The notes: generated by a model from the letters alone, not told the origin. Shown: positions 1-7,786, counted from the first letter of the stretch. The stretch: DNA of 12,847 bases from Litoreibacter sp. (GCA_013042765.1 JABDPP010000251.1:1-12847); one strand, 5' to 3'. Translations and numbers: made by a program.

Positions 1-405
1 GGGGTCGGCGTTGGTGAGGGAACGGTGAAATGGTCACTGCCAGACGCACATACCGATTTCATTATCGCGGTGGCGGCCGAGGAATACGGCCTCGTTCTGG
101 TTCTCCTGATCATTGCGCTTTATGGGATTTTCACCGTGCGGAGCCTTCACCGGCTCACCCGTGAGCGTGATCCTTTCATCCGTCTTGCAGGAACCGGTCT
201 TGTCGCGATGATCGCAATGCAGGCGATCATCAATATGGGTGTTGCCGTCCGCCTGTTGCCGGCCAAGGGGATGACACTGCCATTTGTCTCCAACGGGGGA
301 TCCTCCCTCATTGCCGGAGGGATTGCCGTAGGAATGCTGCTGGCGCTCACGCGGACCCGCCCCCAAGGGGAAATCGGCGACATCCTGATCAATCGGAGAT
401 CTTAG
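1..405 (+). CDS. ftsW: FtsW, septal peptidoglycan glycosyltransferase (3' end only)
   Basis: This is the C-terminal 134 residues of the SEDS-family protein FtsW, cut by the window start. The frame is open from base 1 and ends at TAG 403-405. SEDS proteins are inner-membrane glycosyltransferases that polymerise lipid II at the septum with a partner class B PBP. Visible hallmarks are the periplasmic loop motif LPDAHTDF (about residues 13-20 of the fragment), hydrophobic helices at about 31-46 and 62-77, and the signature KGMTLPFVSNGGSS followed by the last membrane helix. The stop lies 3 nt before the murG ATG, so the two are almost certainly co-transcribed. The short polar tail after the last helix is usual for the family. 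RodA is a paralogue, but the position directly before murG in a dcw cluster favours FtsW. Confidence 0.96.
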   Translation, partial: GVGVGEGTVKWSLPDAHTDFIIAVAAEEYGLVLVLLIIALYGIFTVRSLHRLTRERDPFIRLAGTGLVAMIAMQAIINMGVAVRLLPAKGMTLPFVSNGGSSLIAGGIAVGMLLALTRTRPQGEIGDILINRRS

Positions 406-408
406 GGC

Positions 409-1500
409 ATGGCTGAGCCGCTCCTGATCATCGCAGCTGGCGGAACCGGTGGACATATGTTTCCCGCACAGGCGCTGGCCGAAGCGATGTTGCGCAAGGG
501 TTGGCGGGTCAAGCTGTCCACGGATTCGCGCGGGGCGCGCTACACCGGGGGCTTTCCGCATTCCGTCGAGATTGAACAGATCAGTGCGGCCACCTTTTCG
601 CGAGGTGGCCTCTTGGCAAAACTTGTCACACCGTTTCGACTGGCCATGGGCGTGCTGAGTGCAATCGGGACCATGCTCCGTGACCGACCCTCCGTTGTCG
701 TCGGGTTTGGCGGGTATCCGGCGTTTCCGGCCATGGCGGCAGCATGGCTGCTGCGCCTGCCGCGCGCCCTGCATGAACAAAACGGCGTTCTGGGGCGCGT
801 CAATCGACTGTTCGCAAGGCGAATGAATTGGGTCGCCTGCGGGACCTGGCCCACAGATCTCCCCGCCGGGGTCGAAGGCACGCACACTGGAAACCCGGTG
901 CGAAAGGCGATCCTTGAACGCGCCGGAGCACAGTATATTCCCCCCGGCGATTACCCGATGAGCGTTGTTGTGATTGGCGGATCGCAAGGCGCCCGAATCC
1001 TGTCTCAAGTGGTCCCCGACGCGCTTGCGGCCTTGCCGGAGGGAGTGCGAAAGAACCTCCGGGTTGCGCATCAGGCCCGCGATGAGGACGCCGCGATGGC
1101 GCGGACCCGCTACGACAAGGCTGGCCTCAAAGCCGAAGTCGCTCCCTTCTTCGACGACATCCCAAGCCGATTTTCCGAAGCCCAGCTGATCATCTCGCGG
1201 GCGGGCGCTTCCTCGGTTGCCGATATCAGCGTGATCGGCCGCCCGGCGATCCTGGTCCCCTTTGCGGCCGCGGCGGGCGACCACCAGACGGTCAATGCTC
1301 GCGGACTGGTCGCTGCCGGCGGTGCGATCATGATCCCGGAGAGCCAGTTCAGTCCCGAAAACCTTGCCGAACACGCGGCCACTGTCTTGACGAACCCCGA
1401 AATCGCAGTGCAGATGGCGCGGTCCTCGCTTTCCGCGGGGCGGCCCGACGCCACACAGGCGCTGGTCGATATTGTAGAACGCCTCGCGAAGAAACCCTGA
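409..1500 (+). CDS. murG: MurG, lipid II synthase (GlcNAc transferase)
   Basis: The 363-residue product transfers GlcNAc from UDP-GlcNAc to lipid I on the cytoplasmic face of the inner membrane, giving lipid II. It is a two-domain GT-B enzyme of normal length. Motifs in order: GGTGGH at 11-16 (first glycine-rich loop), GFGGYP at 99-104, HEQN at 122-125, GNPVR at 161-165, GGSQGA at 190-195 (second glycine-rich loop), and [11 protein letters not shown] at 263-273 followed by PAILVPF, the UDP-GlcNAc binding region. The ATG is 3 nt after the ftsW stop. A GGAG at 395-398, inside ftsW, is a somewhat distant ribosome site, so coupling to ftsW translation is likely. The stop TGA overlaps the murC ATG as TGATG. 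All key motifs are intact. Confidence 0.98.
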   Translation: MAEPLLIIAAGGTGGHMFPAQALAEAMLRKGWRVKLSTDSRGARYTGGFPHSVEIEQISAATFSRGGLLAKLVTPFRLAMGVLSAIGTMLRDRPSVVVGFGGYPAFPAMAAAWLLRLPRALHEQNGVLGRVNRLFARRMNWVACGTWPTDLPAGVEGTHTGNPVRKAILERAGAQYIPPGDYPMSVVVIGGSQGARILSQVVPDALAALPEGVRKNLRVAHQARDEDAAMARTRYDKAGLKAEVAPFFDDIPSRFSEAQLIISRAGASSVADISVIGRPAILVPFAAAAGDHQTVNARGLVAAGGAIMIPESQFSPENLAEHAATVLTNPEIAVQMARSSLSAGRPDATQALVDIVERLAKKP

Positions 1501-2909
1501 TGAACGCAGCAACCAAACTCCCTCTCGAACTCGGCGCTATCCATTTTGTCGGCATTGGCGGGATTGGCATGTCCGGTATTGCCGAGGTGCTGCTGAACCA
1601 CGGCTACACGGTGCAGGGCTCCGATCTCAAGGCGACCAAGATCACGGATCGGCTCAAGCGGCTGGGCGCTATGATCTACGAAGGCCAGCGGGCCGAGAAC
1701 CTTGAGCACGCCGATGTCGTGGTCATTTCCTCCGCCATCAAACCCGGCAATCCGGAACTGGATGCGGCCCGTGCCATGGGTCTCCCCGTCGTGCGCCGAG
1801 CGGAGATGCTGGCCGAGCTGATGCGCTTGAAATCGAACATCGCCGTAGCCGGAACCCACGGCAAGACAACGACGACGACCATGGTCGCGACGCTGCTGGA
1901 TGCGGGCGGGATCGATCCGACCGTGATCAATGGCGGTATCATTCATGCCTATGGCTCCAACGCGCGCATGGGGCAGGGCGAATGGATGGTGGTTGAGGCC
2001 GACGAAAGTGACGGCACCTTCAACCGCCTGCCCGCGACGATCGCAATCGTCACCAATATCGATCCCGAGCATATGGAACACTGGGGCGATTTCGACACGT
2101 TGCGTCAGGGCTTCATGGATTTCGTCTCGAACATTCCGTTCTATGGCCTTGCGGTATGTTGCACAGATCATCCCGAAGTACAGGCGCTGGTGGGGCGGAT
2201 CACGGATCGCCGTGTCGTCACATTCGGGTTTAACGCACAGGCAGATGTCCGGGCCGTGAACTTGACCTACCGAGAAGGTATCGCGCATTTCGATATCGCT
2301 CTGCAAAATGACGGGATGGTGCTGGAGGGTTGCAGCCTGCCAATGCCCGGAGACCACAACGTGTCGAACGCCTTGGCGGCGGTGGCCGTGGCCCGGCACC
2401 TTGGCATCAAGGGTGCAGAGATCCGAGATGCGCTGGCTGGATTTGCGGGCGTCAACCGCCGTTTCACCAAGGTGGGTGAAGTCAACGGCGTGACGACCAT
2501 TGACGATTACGGCCACCATCCGGTCGAAATCGCGGCGGTACTGAAAGCCGCTCGCCAAGCTGTCTCGCACACGCCCGGCGCGCGGGTCATCGCATTCCAT
2601 CAGCCGCATCGGTTTTCCCGGCTGCATTCCTTGTTTGACGAGTTTTGTTCGTGTTTCAACGACGCTGATGTCATTGGGGTTGCAGAGGTCTTCGCTGCGG
2701 GCGAGGAGCCGATTGAAGGCGCCAGCCGCGATGATCTGGTGGCGGGGCTGGTTCGCTATGGCCATCGCCATGCAGTTGCGGTCAATGATGAACGGGATCT
2801 CGTGAACCTTGTGAGAGCTGAGGCGAATTCCGGGGATATCGTTGTGTGCCTCGGAGCAGGCACGATCAGTGCCTGGGCGAATTCGCTGCCCAAAAGGTTG
2901 AAAGAATGA
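1500..2909 (+). CDS. murC: MurC, UDP-N-acetylmuramate--L-alanine ligase
   Basis: The 469-residue cytoplasmic Mur ligase adds L-alanine to UDP-MurNAc with ATP hydrolysis, the first step of stem-peptide synthesis. The N-terminal Rossmann domain shows GIGGIGMSG at about 18-26. The central ATPase domain carries the P-loop [10 protein letters not shown] at 117-126, EADESDGTF at 166-174 and [11 protein letters not shown] at 185-195. The C-terminal domain shows NRRFTKVGE at 319-327 and [10 protein letters not shown] at 335-344. Length and motif order are typical of MurC; MurD, MurE and MurF lack the GIGGIGMSG and DDYGHHP combination. The start overlaps the murG stop by one base (TGATG) and has only a weak purine-rich ribosome site, which suggests reinitiation after murG. 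A 52-bp gap follows before the first DUF2484-type gene. Confidence 0.98.
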   Translation: MNAATKLPLELGAIHFVGIGGIGMSGIAEVLLNHGYTVQGSDLKATKITDRLKRLGAMIYEGQRAENLEHADVVVISSAIKPGNPELDAARAMGLPVVRRAEMLAELMRLKSNIAVAGTHGKTTTTTMVATLLDAGGIDPTVINGGIIHAYGSNARMGQGEWMVVEADESDGTFNRLPATIAIVTNIDPEHMEHWGDFDTLRQGFMDFVSNIPFYGLAVCCTDHPEVQALVGRITDRRVVTFGFNAQADVRAVNLTYREGIAHFDIALQNDGMVLEGCSLPMPGDHNVSNALAAVAVARHLGIKGAEIRDALAGFAGVNRRFTKVGEVNGVTTIDDYGHHPVEIAAVLKAARQAVSHTPGARVIAFHQPHRFSRLHSLFDEFCSCFNDADVIGVAEVFAAGEEPIEGASRDDLVAGLVRYGHRHAVAVNDERDLVNLVRAEANSGDIVVCLGAGTISAWANSLPKRLKE

Positions 2910-2914
2910 CCGGT

Positions 2915-2949
2915 CGCGCAACCATAAAACTATTAGTGCCTCTTGCGCG
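2915..2949 (+). repeat. Inverted repeat in the murC to DUF2484 spacer
   Basis: CGCGCAA (2915-2921) pairs perfectly with TTGCGCG (2943-2949), leaving a 21-nt AT-rich loop. One further G-U pair is possible outside. No T-run follows, so this is not a standard terminator. The 3' arm touches the G-rich run at 2949-2953 just before the ATG at 2962, so a hairpin could influence access to that start. It may be only incidental structure. Confidence 0.4.
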
Positions 2950-2961
2950 GGGGCGAAGTTC

Positions 2962-3216
2962 ATGAGCGCCGCCCTGATCGCGGCCGCAATATGGGCGATC
3001 CTGTCGACTGGCGTCGCCCTTCTGCCCATGCGTTTTCAGTATGCACCGGGCTTGTTGCTGCTTCTGGTGGCGCCTGCCATCATCGTCTGGATCGGATATG
3101 AGCACGGGATCTGGGTTGCAGCGGCCGGTCTTGCGGCTTTCTTTTCCATGTTCCGCAACCCTTTGAGATACCTGTGGCGTCGCGCGTTCGCCCGGGGTGA
3201 GGATAGTTCAAGATGA
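2962..3216 (+). CDS. Small DUF2484-like membrane protein, first copy
   Basis: This 84-residue protein has unknown function. It is mostly hydrophobic, with probable membrane helices at about 3-21 and 31-46 and a shorter one at about 51-63, then a basic tail with RNPLRYLWRR at about 65-74. Hand alignment with the next gene product gives about 30% identity along the length, including W11, a YExG-x-W motif (Y46, E47, G49, W51) and the R-x-P-x-RYL-x-R tail. I therefore place it in the same small family, which I recall as DUF2484 in Rhodobacterales next to murC and murB. It starts 52 nt after murC. The ribosome site is a loose G-rich run (2949-2953), and no in-frame start lies upstream. It overlaps the next gene as ATGA. 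A link to wall synthesis rests on position only. Confidence 0.82.
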   Translation: MSAALIAAAIWAILSTGVALLPMRFQYAPGLLLLLVAPAIIVWIGYEHGIWVAAAGLAAFFSMFRNPLRYLWRRAFARGEDSSR

Positions 3217-3482
3217 GCTTGTCGTTAGTTTTCGCCCTGATCTGGATGATTGCAGCCAATGTGCTCGCCATGGTCCCAAGCCGGGACAACCACTGGCGGC
3301 GTGCTTATATTCTGATCGCGGTTGGAATTCCCCTTGTCGGTTGGGTTACCTATGAGAATGGCCCCTGGGTCGGGTTGATCTGTCTGGGCGCCGGTGCTTC
3401 CCTTCTGCGTTGGCCGGTCCGTTACCTCGGGCGCTGGATCAAGAGCAAGCTGGGCTTTGGAGCCAAAGAGACTACCGAATGA
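3213..3482 (+). CDS. DUF2484 family small membrane protein, second copy
   Basis: This 89-residue hydrophobic protein matches my memory of the DUF2484 family, a function-unknown group found between murC and murB in Rhodobacterales and sometimes mislabelled as an alanine ligase because of its neighbour. Likely membrane helices are at about 3-22, 31-47 and 52-66. Conserved-looking residues are W11, the TYENGPW stretch at 46-52, and the basic motif [12 protein letters not shown] at about 64-75, followed by a short Lys-rich polar tail. It overlaps both neighbours by four bases (ATGA at 3213-3216 and at 3479-3482), so its synthesis is probably coupled to the preceding copy and to murB. It has no catalytic motif. 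A role as a small accessory membrane factor is possible but not shown. Confidence 0.87.
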   Translation: MSLSLVFALIWMIAANVLAMVPSRDNHWRRAYILIAVGIPLVGWVTYENGPWVGLICLGAGASLLRWPVRYLGRWIKSKLGFGAKETTE

Positions 3483-4399
3483 ACTTTCCCTCGGTCCGTG
3501 GCACTTTGACGGAGAACAGGCCGCTTGCTGATCTGACATGGCTGCGTGTCGGCGGTCCGGCGCTTGCGCTTTTTCAGCCGGCTGATGTAGACGACCTGGC
3601 TGAGTTTCTGGCCCAGCTCTCACGTGAAATTGTAGTTTTTCCGATGGGCGTCGGCTCGAACCTGATTGTTCGGGACGGTGGACTGGATGCGGTGGTGATC
3701 CGGCTCGGACGAGGCTTCAACAAGATCGAGGTTGAGGGGCGGAGGGTGCGCTGCGGTGCTGCCGCACTGGATGCGCACGTGGCTCGAAAGGCAGCTGACG
3801 CCGGGCTCGATCTGACGTTTCTGCGCACGATCCCCGGTGCGATTGGCGGAGCGCTGCGCATGAATGCGGGCTGCTACGGGACATATGTGGCGGATGTATT
3901 CGTCAGTGCCACTGCAGTGACCCGGTCGGGCGAGATCGTGCAACTTTCGGCGGATGAATTGAATTTCCGCTACCGGCAGACCGACCTTCCAGAGGGCATG
4001 GTGCTGGTAGAGGCGGTCTTCGAGGCGCCAAAGGGCGATCCGGAGGTGTTGCATGCAAAGATGTCAGACCAGCTTGCGCGCCGAGATGCGACCCAGCCCA
4101 CCAAAGACCGCACAGCGGGTAGCACGTTTCGCAATCCGATCGGCTATTCTTCGACAGGACAGGCCGATGACGCCCATGATCTTAAGGCGTGGAAAGTGAT
4201 CGAGAATGCGGGGCTGCGTGGCGCGCGCCTTGGCGGGGCACAGATGAGCGAGAAACATCCGAATTTCCTGATCAACACTGGTGGCGCGACGGCCGCAGAG
4301 CTTGAGGATCTTGGCGAGCAAGTGCGGAAAAAGGTTTTCGAGAACAGTGGAATAGAGTTAGAATGGGAGGTGCTTCGCGTGGGGAAAAAGCTCCCCTGA
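3479..4399 (+). CDS. murB: MurB, UDP-N-acetylenolpyruvoylglucosamine reductase
   Basis: This 306-residue FAD enzyme reduces the enolpyruvyl group of UDP-GlcNAc-enolpyruvate with NADPH to form UDP-MurNAc. FAD-binding motifs include WLRVGGPA at 21-28, [12 protein letters not shown] at 57-68, and [17 protein letters not shown] at 118-134. Catalytic positions known from the family are present: Arg166 in the YRQT motif, Ser215 in GSTFRNP (proton donor), and Glu297 in the C-terminal EV pair. The overall length fits the shorter type II MurB rather than the longer E. coli type. The frame is open upstream to 3410, but I chose the ATG at 3479 because it overlaps the preceding stop as ATGA and gives the usual N-terminus. 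It is probably translated by coupling, since no strong ribosome site is visible. Confidence 0.97.
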   Translation: MNFPSVRGTLTENRPLADLTWLRVGGPALALFQPADVDDLAEFLAQLSREIVVFPMGVGSNLIVRDGGLDAVVIRLGRGFNKIEVEGRRVRCGAAALDAHVARKAADAGLDLTFLRTIPGAIGGALRMNAGCYGTYVADVFVSATAVTRSGEIVQLSADELNFRYRQTDLPEGMVLVEAVFEAPKGDPEVLHAKMSDQLARRDATQPTKDRTAGSTFRNPIGYSSTGQADDAHDLKAWKVIENAGLRGARLGGAQMSEKHPNFLINTGGATAAELEDLGEQVRKKVFENSGIELEWEVLRVGKKLP

Positions 4400-4447
4400 G
4401 TGGTAGCACAAGATGTAGCGTTAAAAAATGACGCACATACAATATAG

Positions 4448-4463
4448 AGGACCTAAGGGTCCT
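4448..4463. promoter_or_regulatory. GGACC/GGTCC dyad before ddl
   Basis: AGGACC, a 4-base spacer TAAG, and GGTCCT form a perfect 6-bp dyad. It sits 4 nt downstream of the TACAAT hexamer, so it would cover a transcription start from that -10. The same GGACC/GGTCC arms, with a 5-base spacer and again just after an ACAATA sequence, occur before ftsZ (7787-7801). It could be an operator or a small RNA hairpin. No T-run follows, so it is not a terminator. Confidence 0.4.
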
Positions 4464-4474
4464 GATAACGAGAA

Positions 4475-4489
4475 TTAAAGCCCGGTTAA
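4475..4489. promoter_or_regulatory. CtrA-type box TTAA-N7-TTAA before ddl
   Basis: TTAA at 4475-4478 and TTAA at 4486-4489 are separated by exactly seven bases, matching the full CtrA consensus of alphaproteobacteria. CtrA is the cell-cycle response regulator that controls division genes in Caulobacter. The box ends 28 nt before the ddl ATG and lies downstream of the candidate -10 at 4438, a position that would fit repression better than activation. Binding is inferred from the match only. Confidence 0.5.
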
Positions 4490-4517
4490 GGGCGAGAAAA
4501 ACAAGGCACGGGCGGGT

Positions 4518-5432
4518 ATGTCGAGCAGGGCACCCCGGAAAGTGGCGGTATTGATGGGCGGGCCTTCTGTCGAGCGGGAGGTTTCGCTGAGTACAGGGCG
4601 TGATTGCGCCGCTGCATTGCGGGACGAAGGATATGAAGTGGTGGAGCTGGACGCGGGGCCGGACCTTGCAGCGCGTCTTGCCGAAATATCACCTGATGTC
4701 GCGTTCAATGCCTTGCACGGGCGATGGGGCGAAGACGGCTGTGTGCAGGGCCTGTTGGAATGGCTCCGGATCCCCTACACGCATTCGGGCGTTCTGGCCT
4801 CCGCTCTGGCCATGGACAAGGAGCGCACGAAGGAGGCTTACCGCAATGCAGGCCTGCCCATAGCGCCAAGCCTTCTTGTCGCCAAAGACGAAGTGATGGC
4901 GAGCCACGTGATGCCGCCCCCTTATGTCGTAAAACCAAATAACGAGGGCTCATCGGTCGGAGTTTATCTGGTCGAAGAGGGCGCTAGCGGCCCGCCGGTG
5001 CTGGACGCAACGATGCCGGAAACCGTTATGGTCGAAGCTTATATCCCGGGCCGCGAACTGACCACGACGGTGGTAGGGGATCGCGCGCTGACCGTAACCG
5101 ATATTCAGACGGCGGGCTGGTACGACTATGATGCGAAATATGTCGAAGGGGGCTCAAACCACATCGTCCCGGCTGAAATTCCGCAGCAAATCCATGATAT
5201 GTGCCTCGATTATGCGCTCCGAGCCCATGAGGCGCTGGGATGTCGCGGCGTTAGCCGAACTGATTACCGATGGGATGAAAGCAAGGGCGCGGACGGGTTA
5301 ATCCTGCTTGAGACCAACACGCAGCCCGGCATGACCCCCACTTCGCTCTCGCCCGAACAGGCCCAGGCCTGCGGGATGTCTATGGGCGCGCTGTGTCGCT
5401 GGATGGTGGAGGACGCCTCATGCGATCGCTGA
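4518..5432 (+). CDS. ddl: Ddl, D-alanine--D-alanine ligase
   Basis: This 304-residue ATP-grasp ligase joins two D-alanines to make the dipeptide that MurF adds to the stem. Motifs: [14 protein letters not shown] at 14-27 with the first-subsite Glu20, HGRWGEDG at 67-74, [13 protein letters not shown] at 137-149 (ATP and loop serines), YDYDAKY at 202-208 (omega loop; a Tyr here fits a D-Ala-D-Ala rather than D-Ala-D-lactate enzyme), SRTDYRWDE at 246-254, and [13 protein letters not shown] at 265-277 (metal and phosphate ligands). The start is the first ATG in frame; the G-rich sequence before it is a weak ribosome site. The gene is preceded by the regulatory-looking 118-bp gap, and its last 13 bases overlap ftsQ. 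Gene position before ftsQ corresponds to E. coli ddlB. Confidence 0.97.
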   Translation: MSSRAPRKVAVLMGGPSVEREVSLSTGRDCAAALRDEGYEVVELDAGPDLAARLAEISPDVAFNALHGRWGEDGCVQGLLEWLRIPYTHSGVLASALAMDKERTKEAYRNAGLPIAPSLLVAKDEVMASHVMPPPYVVKPNNEGSSVGVYLVEEGASGPPVLDATMPETVMVEAYIPGRELTTTVVGDRALTVTDIQTAGWYDYDAKYVEGGSNHIVPAEIPQQIHDMCLDYALRAHEALGCRGVSRTDYRWDESKGADGLILLETNTQPGMTPTSLSPEQAQACGMSMGALCRWMVEDASCDR

Positions 5433-6313
5433 GACCTCGTAAGCGCTCTATGCCTCAACACGACCCGGCGCCAAGTAGGGTCGCCTACAGACTCAACCGC
5501 CTCTGGCTCACGCCGCACTTCCGGCGTTTCTTGCGCTTTGGACTGCCTGTCTTATGTGTTTTGACTGCATTTGCCGTTTTCGTATCCGATCAAGAACGGG
5601 TCGACGGCTTGGTGGACAGGATGGTCGAGCTGCGCCGATCGGTCGAGGAGCGGCCGGAGTTCATGGTCAACCTGATGGCGATTGACGGGGCATCTGCGGA
5701 TCTGGCCGTGGATATCCGCGAGGTTGTGCCAGTAGACCTGCCACGAAGTTCGTTCGATCTGGATCTGGAGGCCATGCGCCAGCAGGTCGAAAGCTTGGAT
5801 GCCGTGCGCAGCGCCAAGCTCTCGGTCAAGTCTGGCGGCGTTCTGCAGGTCGATGTGACAGAGCGTGTGCCGGCTGTGGTCTGGCGGAGCCCGGACGGGT
5901 TGGAACTGCTGGATGCCGAAGGCCACCGCGTGGCAGCACTCGACAGCCGCAAATCGCGTCCGGACCTCATGCTCATCGCGGGGGAGGGTGCAGACCATGC
6001 CGTGGCAGAGGCCCTGGCGCTGGCCCATGCCGCAGCACCTGTTCATGACCGAATGATCGGGCTGATCCGGGTGGCAGAGCACCGATGGGACATCGTGCTC
6101 GACCGTGGGCAGAGGATCATGTTGCCTGAGCGCTCTCCCCGCGTCGCGCTCGACCGCGTGATGGCTCTCAATGGGGTGCAGGACTTGCTGGCCCGTGATT
6201 TGGTTCGGGTCGATTTCCGCAATCCCAAACGCCCGATTCTAAGGCTGGGGGCCGATGCCCTGGCCGCGCTCGAGGCCGAGTCGACCAACGAAGACAAGAG
6301 GAACAGCAACTGA
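5420..6313 (+). CDS. ftsQ: FtsQ, divisome membrane protein
   Basis: This 297-residue bitopic protein recruits and balances the divisome, in E. coli through FtsL and FtsB. It has a basic cytoplasmic N-terminus (1-38), one membrane helix at about 39-56, and a periplasmic part with a POTRA domain at about 80-150 ending in [13 protein letters not shown], then the beta-rich FtsQ domain, closing with [13 protein letters not shown] at about 264-276. I chose ATG 5420 because GGAGG at 5408-5412 lies 7 nt upstream; this start overlaps ddl by 13 bases. A GTG at 5393 and an ATG at 5450 are possible alternatives, and the latter still keeps the helix. The stop overlaps ftsA as TGATG. FtsQ sequences diverge strongly, so the call rests on architecture plus gene order. 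Confidence 0.95.
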   Translation: MRSLRPRKRSMPQHDPAPSRVAYRLNRLWLTPHFRRFLRFGLPVLCVLTAFAVFVSDQERVDGLVDRMVELRRSVEERPEFMVNLMAIDGASADLAVDIREVVPVDLPRSSFDLDLEAMRQQVESLDAVRSAKLSVKSGGVLQVDVTERVPAVVWRSPDGLELLDAEGHRVAALDSRKSRPDLMLIAGEGADHAVAEALALAHAAAPVHDRMIGLIRVAEHRWDIVLDRGQRIMLPERSPRVALDRVMALNGVQDLLARDLVRVDFRNPKRPILRLGADALAALEAESTNEDKRNSN

Positions 6314-7647
6314 TGACCGACCTATATCAATCCCAACGCGCCATGCGCAACAAGCGGAGTGCCGCCATGCAGCGCGGCGTTATCGCGGTGCTGGATGTCG
6401 GGTCATGGAAAATCGCCTGTTTCGTGCTGCGTTTCGATGGTCCGAGCGATTTCGCGGAAAGCGACGGCATCGGCTCGATGGCCGGGCAGAGCAGGTTTCG
6501 GGTGATCGGGGCCGCCACCACACGCTCGCGCGGTGTGCGTTTCGGTGAGATCGACGCGATGCATGAGACTGAGCGCGCAATTCGCACGGCTGTGCAGGCG
6601 GCGCAGAAAATGGCCAATGTCCGGGTTGATCACGTGATTGTCTGCTTTTCCGGCGCCCGCCCGCGCAGCTATGGGCTCGCGGGCCGCGTCGAACTGCACG
6701 ATGGCACGGTCAGCGACAATTGCGTGGCGCGGGTCCTCAGCAGCTGCGATGTGCCCGATTACGGCCCCGACCGGGAAATCCTGCACGCCCAACCGGTGAA
6801 CTTCGCGGTCGATCACCGCAGCGGCCTGTCCGATCCGCGCGAGCAGGCTGGAAACAGCCTGTCGGTCGATATGCACATGCTCAGCGTGGACCGCACGCCG
6901 ATTGAGAACCTGCTCTATTGCATCAAACGCTGTGATCTGGAGTTGGCGGGGCTTGCTTCTTCGGCCTATGCGTCCGGGATTGCGTCCCTCGTCGAGGATG
7001 AACAGGAACTTGGAGCTGCCTGTATCGATCTGGGCGGAGGGTCCACGGGACTGTCGATCTTCATCAAAAAACACATGATCTACGCCGATACGGTGCGGAT
7101 GGGTGGTGATCATGTCACCTCCGATATCAGTCAGGGACTTCAGGTTCCGATGTCCACGGCGGAGCGGATCAAGACCTTCTATGGTGGTGTTCAGGCCACC
7201 GGGATGGACGACCGGGAGATGATCGATCTGTCCAGTGATACCGGCGATTGGGAGCATGATCGCCGGTCCGTAAGTCGATCGGAGGTCATCGGTGTCATGC
7301 GTCCGCGTTTGGAAGAGACGCTGGAAGAGGTTCGGGCCCTGCTGGATGCCGCTGGATTCGACCATCTTCCCAGCCAGCGCATTGTTTTGACCGGAGGCGG
7401 CAGCCAGTTGCCGGGGCTCGATGGATTGGCGACGAAAATCCTTGGCCAGCAAGTGCGGTTGGGGCGTCCTCTGCGGGTTCAGGGCTTGCCGCAATCGGTG
7501 ACGGGGCCGTCCTTCGCGAGCGCAGTAGGAACATGCCTCTTCGCAGCGCACCCGCAGGATGAATGGTGGGATTTTGACGTTCCGGTCGACAGCTATCCCG
7601 CGCGATCGCTCAAACGGGCGGTGCGTTGGTTCAAGGATAATTGGTGA
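6313..7647 (+). CDS. ftsA: FtsA, actin-like FtsZ membrane anchor
   Basis: This 444-residue actin-fold ATPase tethers FtsZ to the membrane and recruits later division proteins. The phosphate-1 loop is at about 26-35 (LDVGSWKIAC), the 1C domain at about 83-165, phosphate-2 at 238-246 (IDLGGGSTG), and the adenosine motif LTGGGSQLPGLDGLA at 359-373. The final residues, SLKRAVRWFKDNW (432-444), form a basic amphipathic helix typical of the FtsA membrane-targeting tail. AAGAGGA at 6296-6302 is a good ribosome site 10 nt before the ATG, which overlaps the ftsQ stop as TGATG. About 20 polar residues precede the fold. Position 32 is Trp where family members usually have a small residue. Length is slightly above E. 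coli FtsA (420). Confidence 0.98.
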   Translation: MTDLYQSQRAMRNKRSAAMQRGVIAVLDVGSWKIACFVLRFDGPSDFAESDGIGSMAGQSRFRVIGAATTRSRGVRFGEIDAMHETERAIRTAVQAAQKMANVRVDHVIVCFSGARPRSYGLAGRVELHDGTVSDNCVARVLSSCDVPDYGPDREILHAQPVNFAVDHRSGLSDPREQAGNSLSVDMHMLSVDRTPIENLLYCIKRCDLELAGLASSAYASGIASLVEDEQELGAACIDLGGGSTGLSIFIKKHMIYADTVRMGGDHVTSDISQGLQVPMSTAERIKTFYGGVQATGMDDREMIDLSSDTGDWEHDRRSVSRSEVIGVMRPRLEETLEEVRALLDAAGFDHLPSQRIVLTGGGSQLPGLDGLATKILGQQVRLGRPLRVQGLPQSVTGPSFASAVGTCLFAAHPQDEWWDFDVPVDSYPARSLKRAVRWFKDNW

Positions 7648-7724
7648 GCCCCAGATTTTGCGCGATTGGCGAAATGCTGCCGAAAGCACATCTGGAGGAT
7701 CAAGATTTTGTAGTAAAACAGGCT

Positions 7725-7769
7725 TTTTCACGTGACCTGAAGCCCGAGTTTCGCTAAGATTCGTGAAAA
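7725..7769. repeat. TTTTCACG/CGTGAAAA inverted repeat before ftsZ
   Basis: Perfect 8-bp arms at 7725-7732 and 7762-7769 are separated by 29 nt and frame the candidate ftsZ promoter. The left arm also lies inside an 8-bp palindrome, TCACGTGA (7728-7735). These could be paired regulator half-sites, or a coincidence in an AT-rich spacer. Confidence 0.3.
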
Positions 7770-7786
7770 TGAGGCAGAACAATAAA

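Larger units (their letters stand above)
4400..4517 (+). promoter_or_regulatory. murB-ddl intergenic region, probable internal promoter region
   Basis: This 118-bp gap is much more AT-rich than the flanking genes and is unusual in a cluster where most genes overlap. It contains a TACAAT hexamer at 4438-4443 (five of six matches to a sigma-70 -10), a perfect AGGACC/GGTCCT dyad at 4448-4463, and a TTAA-N7-TTAA box at 4475-4489. I see no convincing -35 at the right distance and no terminator. It looks like a secondary promoter and control region for ddl-ftsQ-ftsA. That reading is an inference. Confidence 0.5.

Noticed and set aside
34..1512. Long open frame on the minus strand opposite ftsW and murG (492 codons)
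   Set aside because: It is the mirror of real coding sequence in GC-rich DNA. The product is rich in Arg, Gly, His and Gln, shows no family motif, and the opposite strand has intact FtsW and MurG motifs. Similar mirrors at 1110-3029, 6403-7782, 7728-8825 and 10990-12261 were rejected for the same reason.
3410..3478. Possible N-terminal extension of MurB by 23 residues
   Set aside because: It lies wholly inside the upstream small membrane protein gene and would not match MurB N-termini. The ATG at 3479 forms an ATGA overlap and gives the normal length.
4381..4396. GGGGA/TCCCC hairpin at the end of murB as a terminator
   Set aside because: The stem is only 5 bp, lies within coding sequence and has no T-run.
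5393..5419. Upstream GTG start for FtsQ
   Set aside because: It would lie deeper in ddl and lacks the GGAGG spacing that supports ATG 5420.
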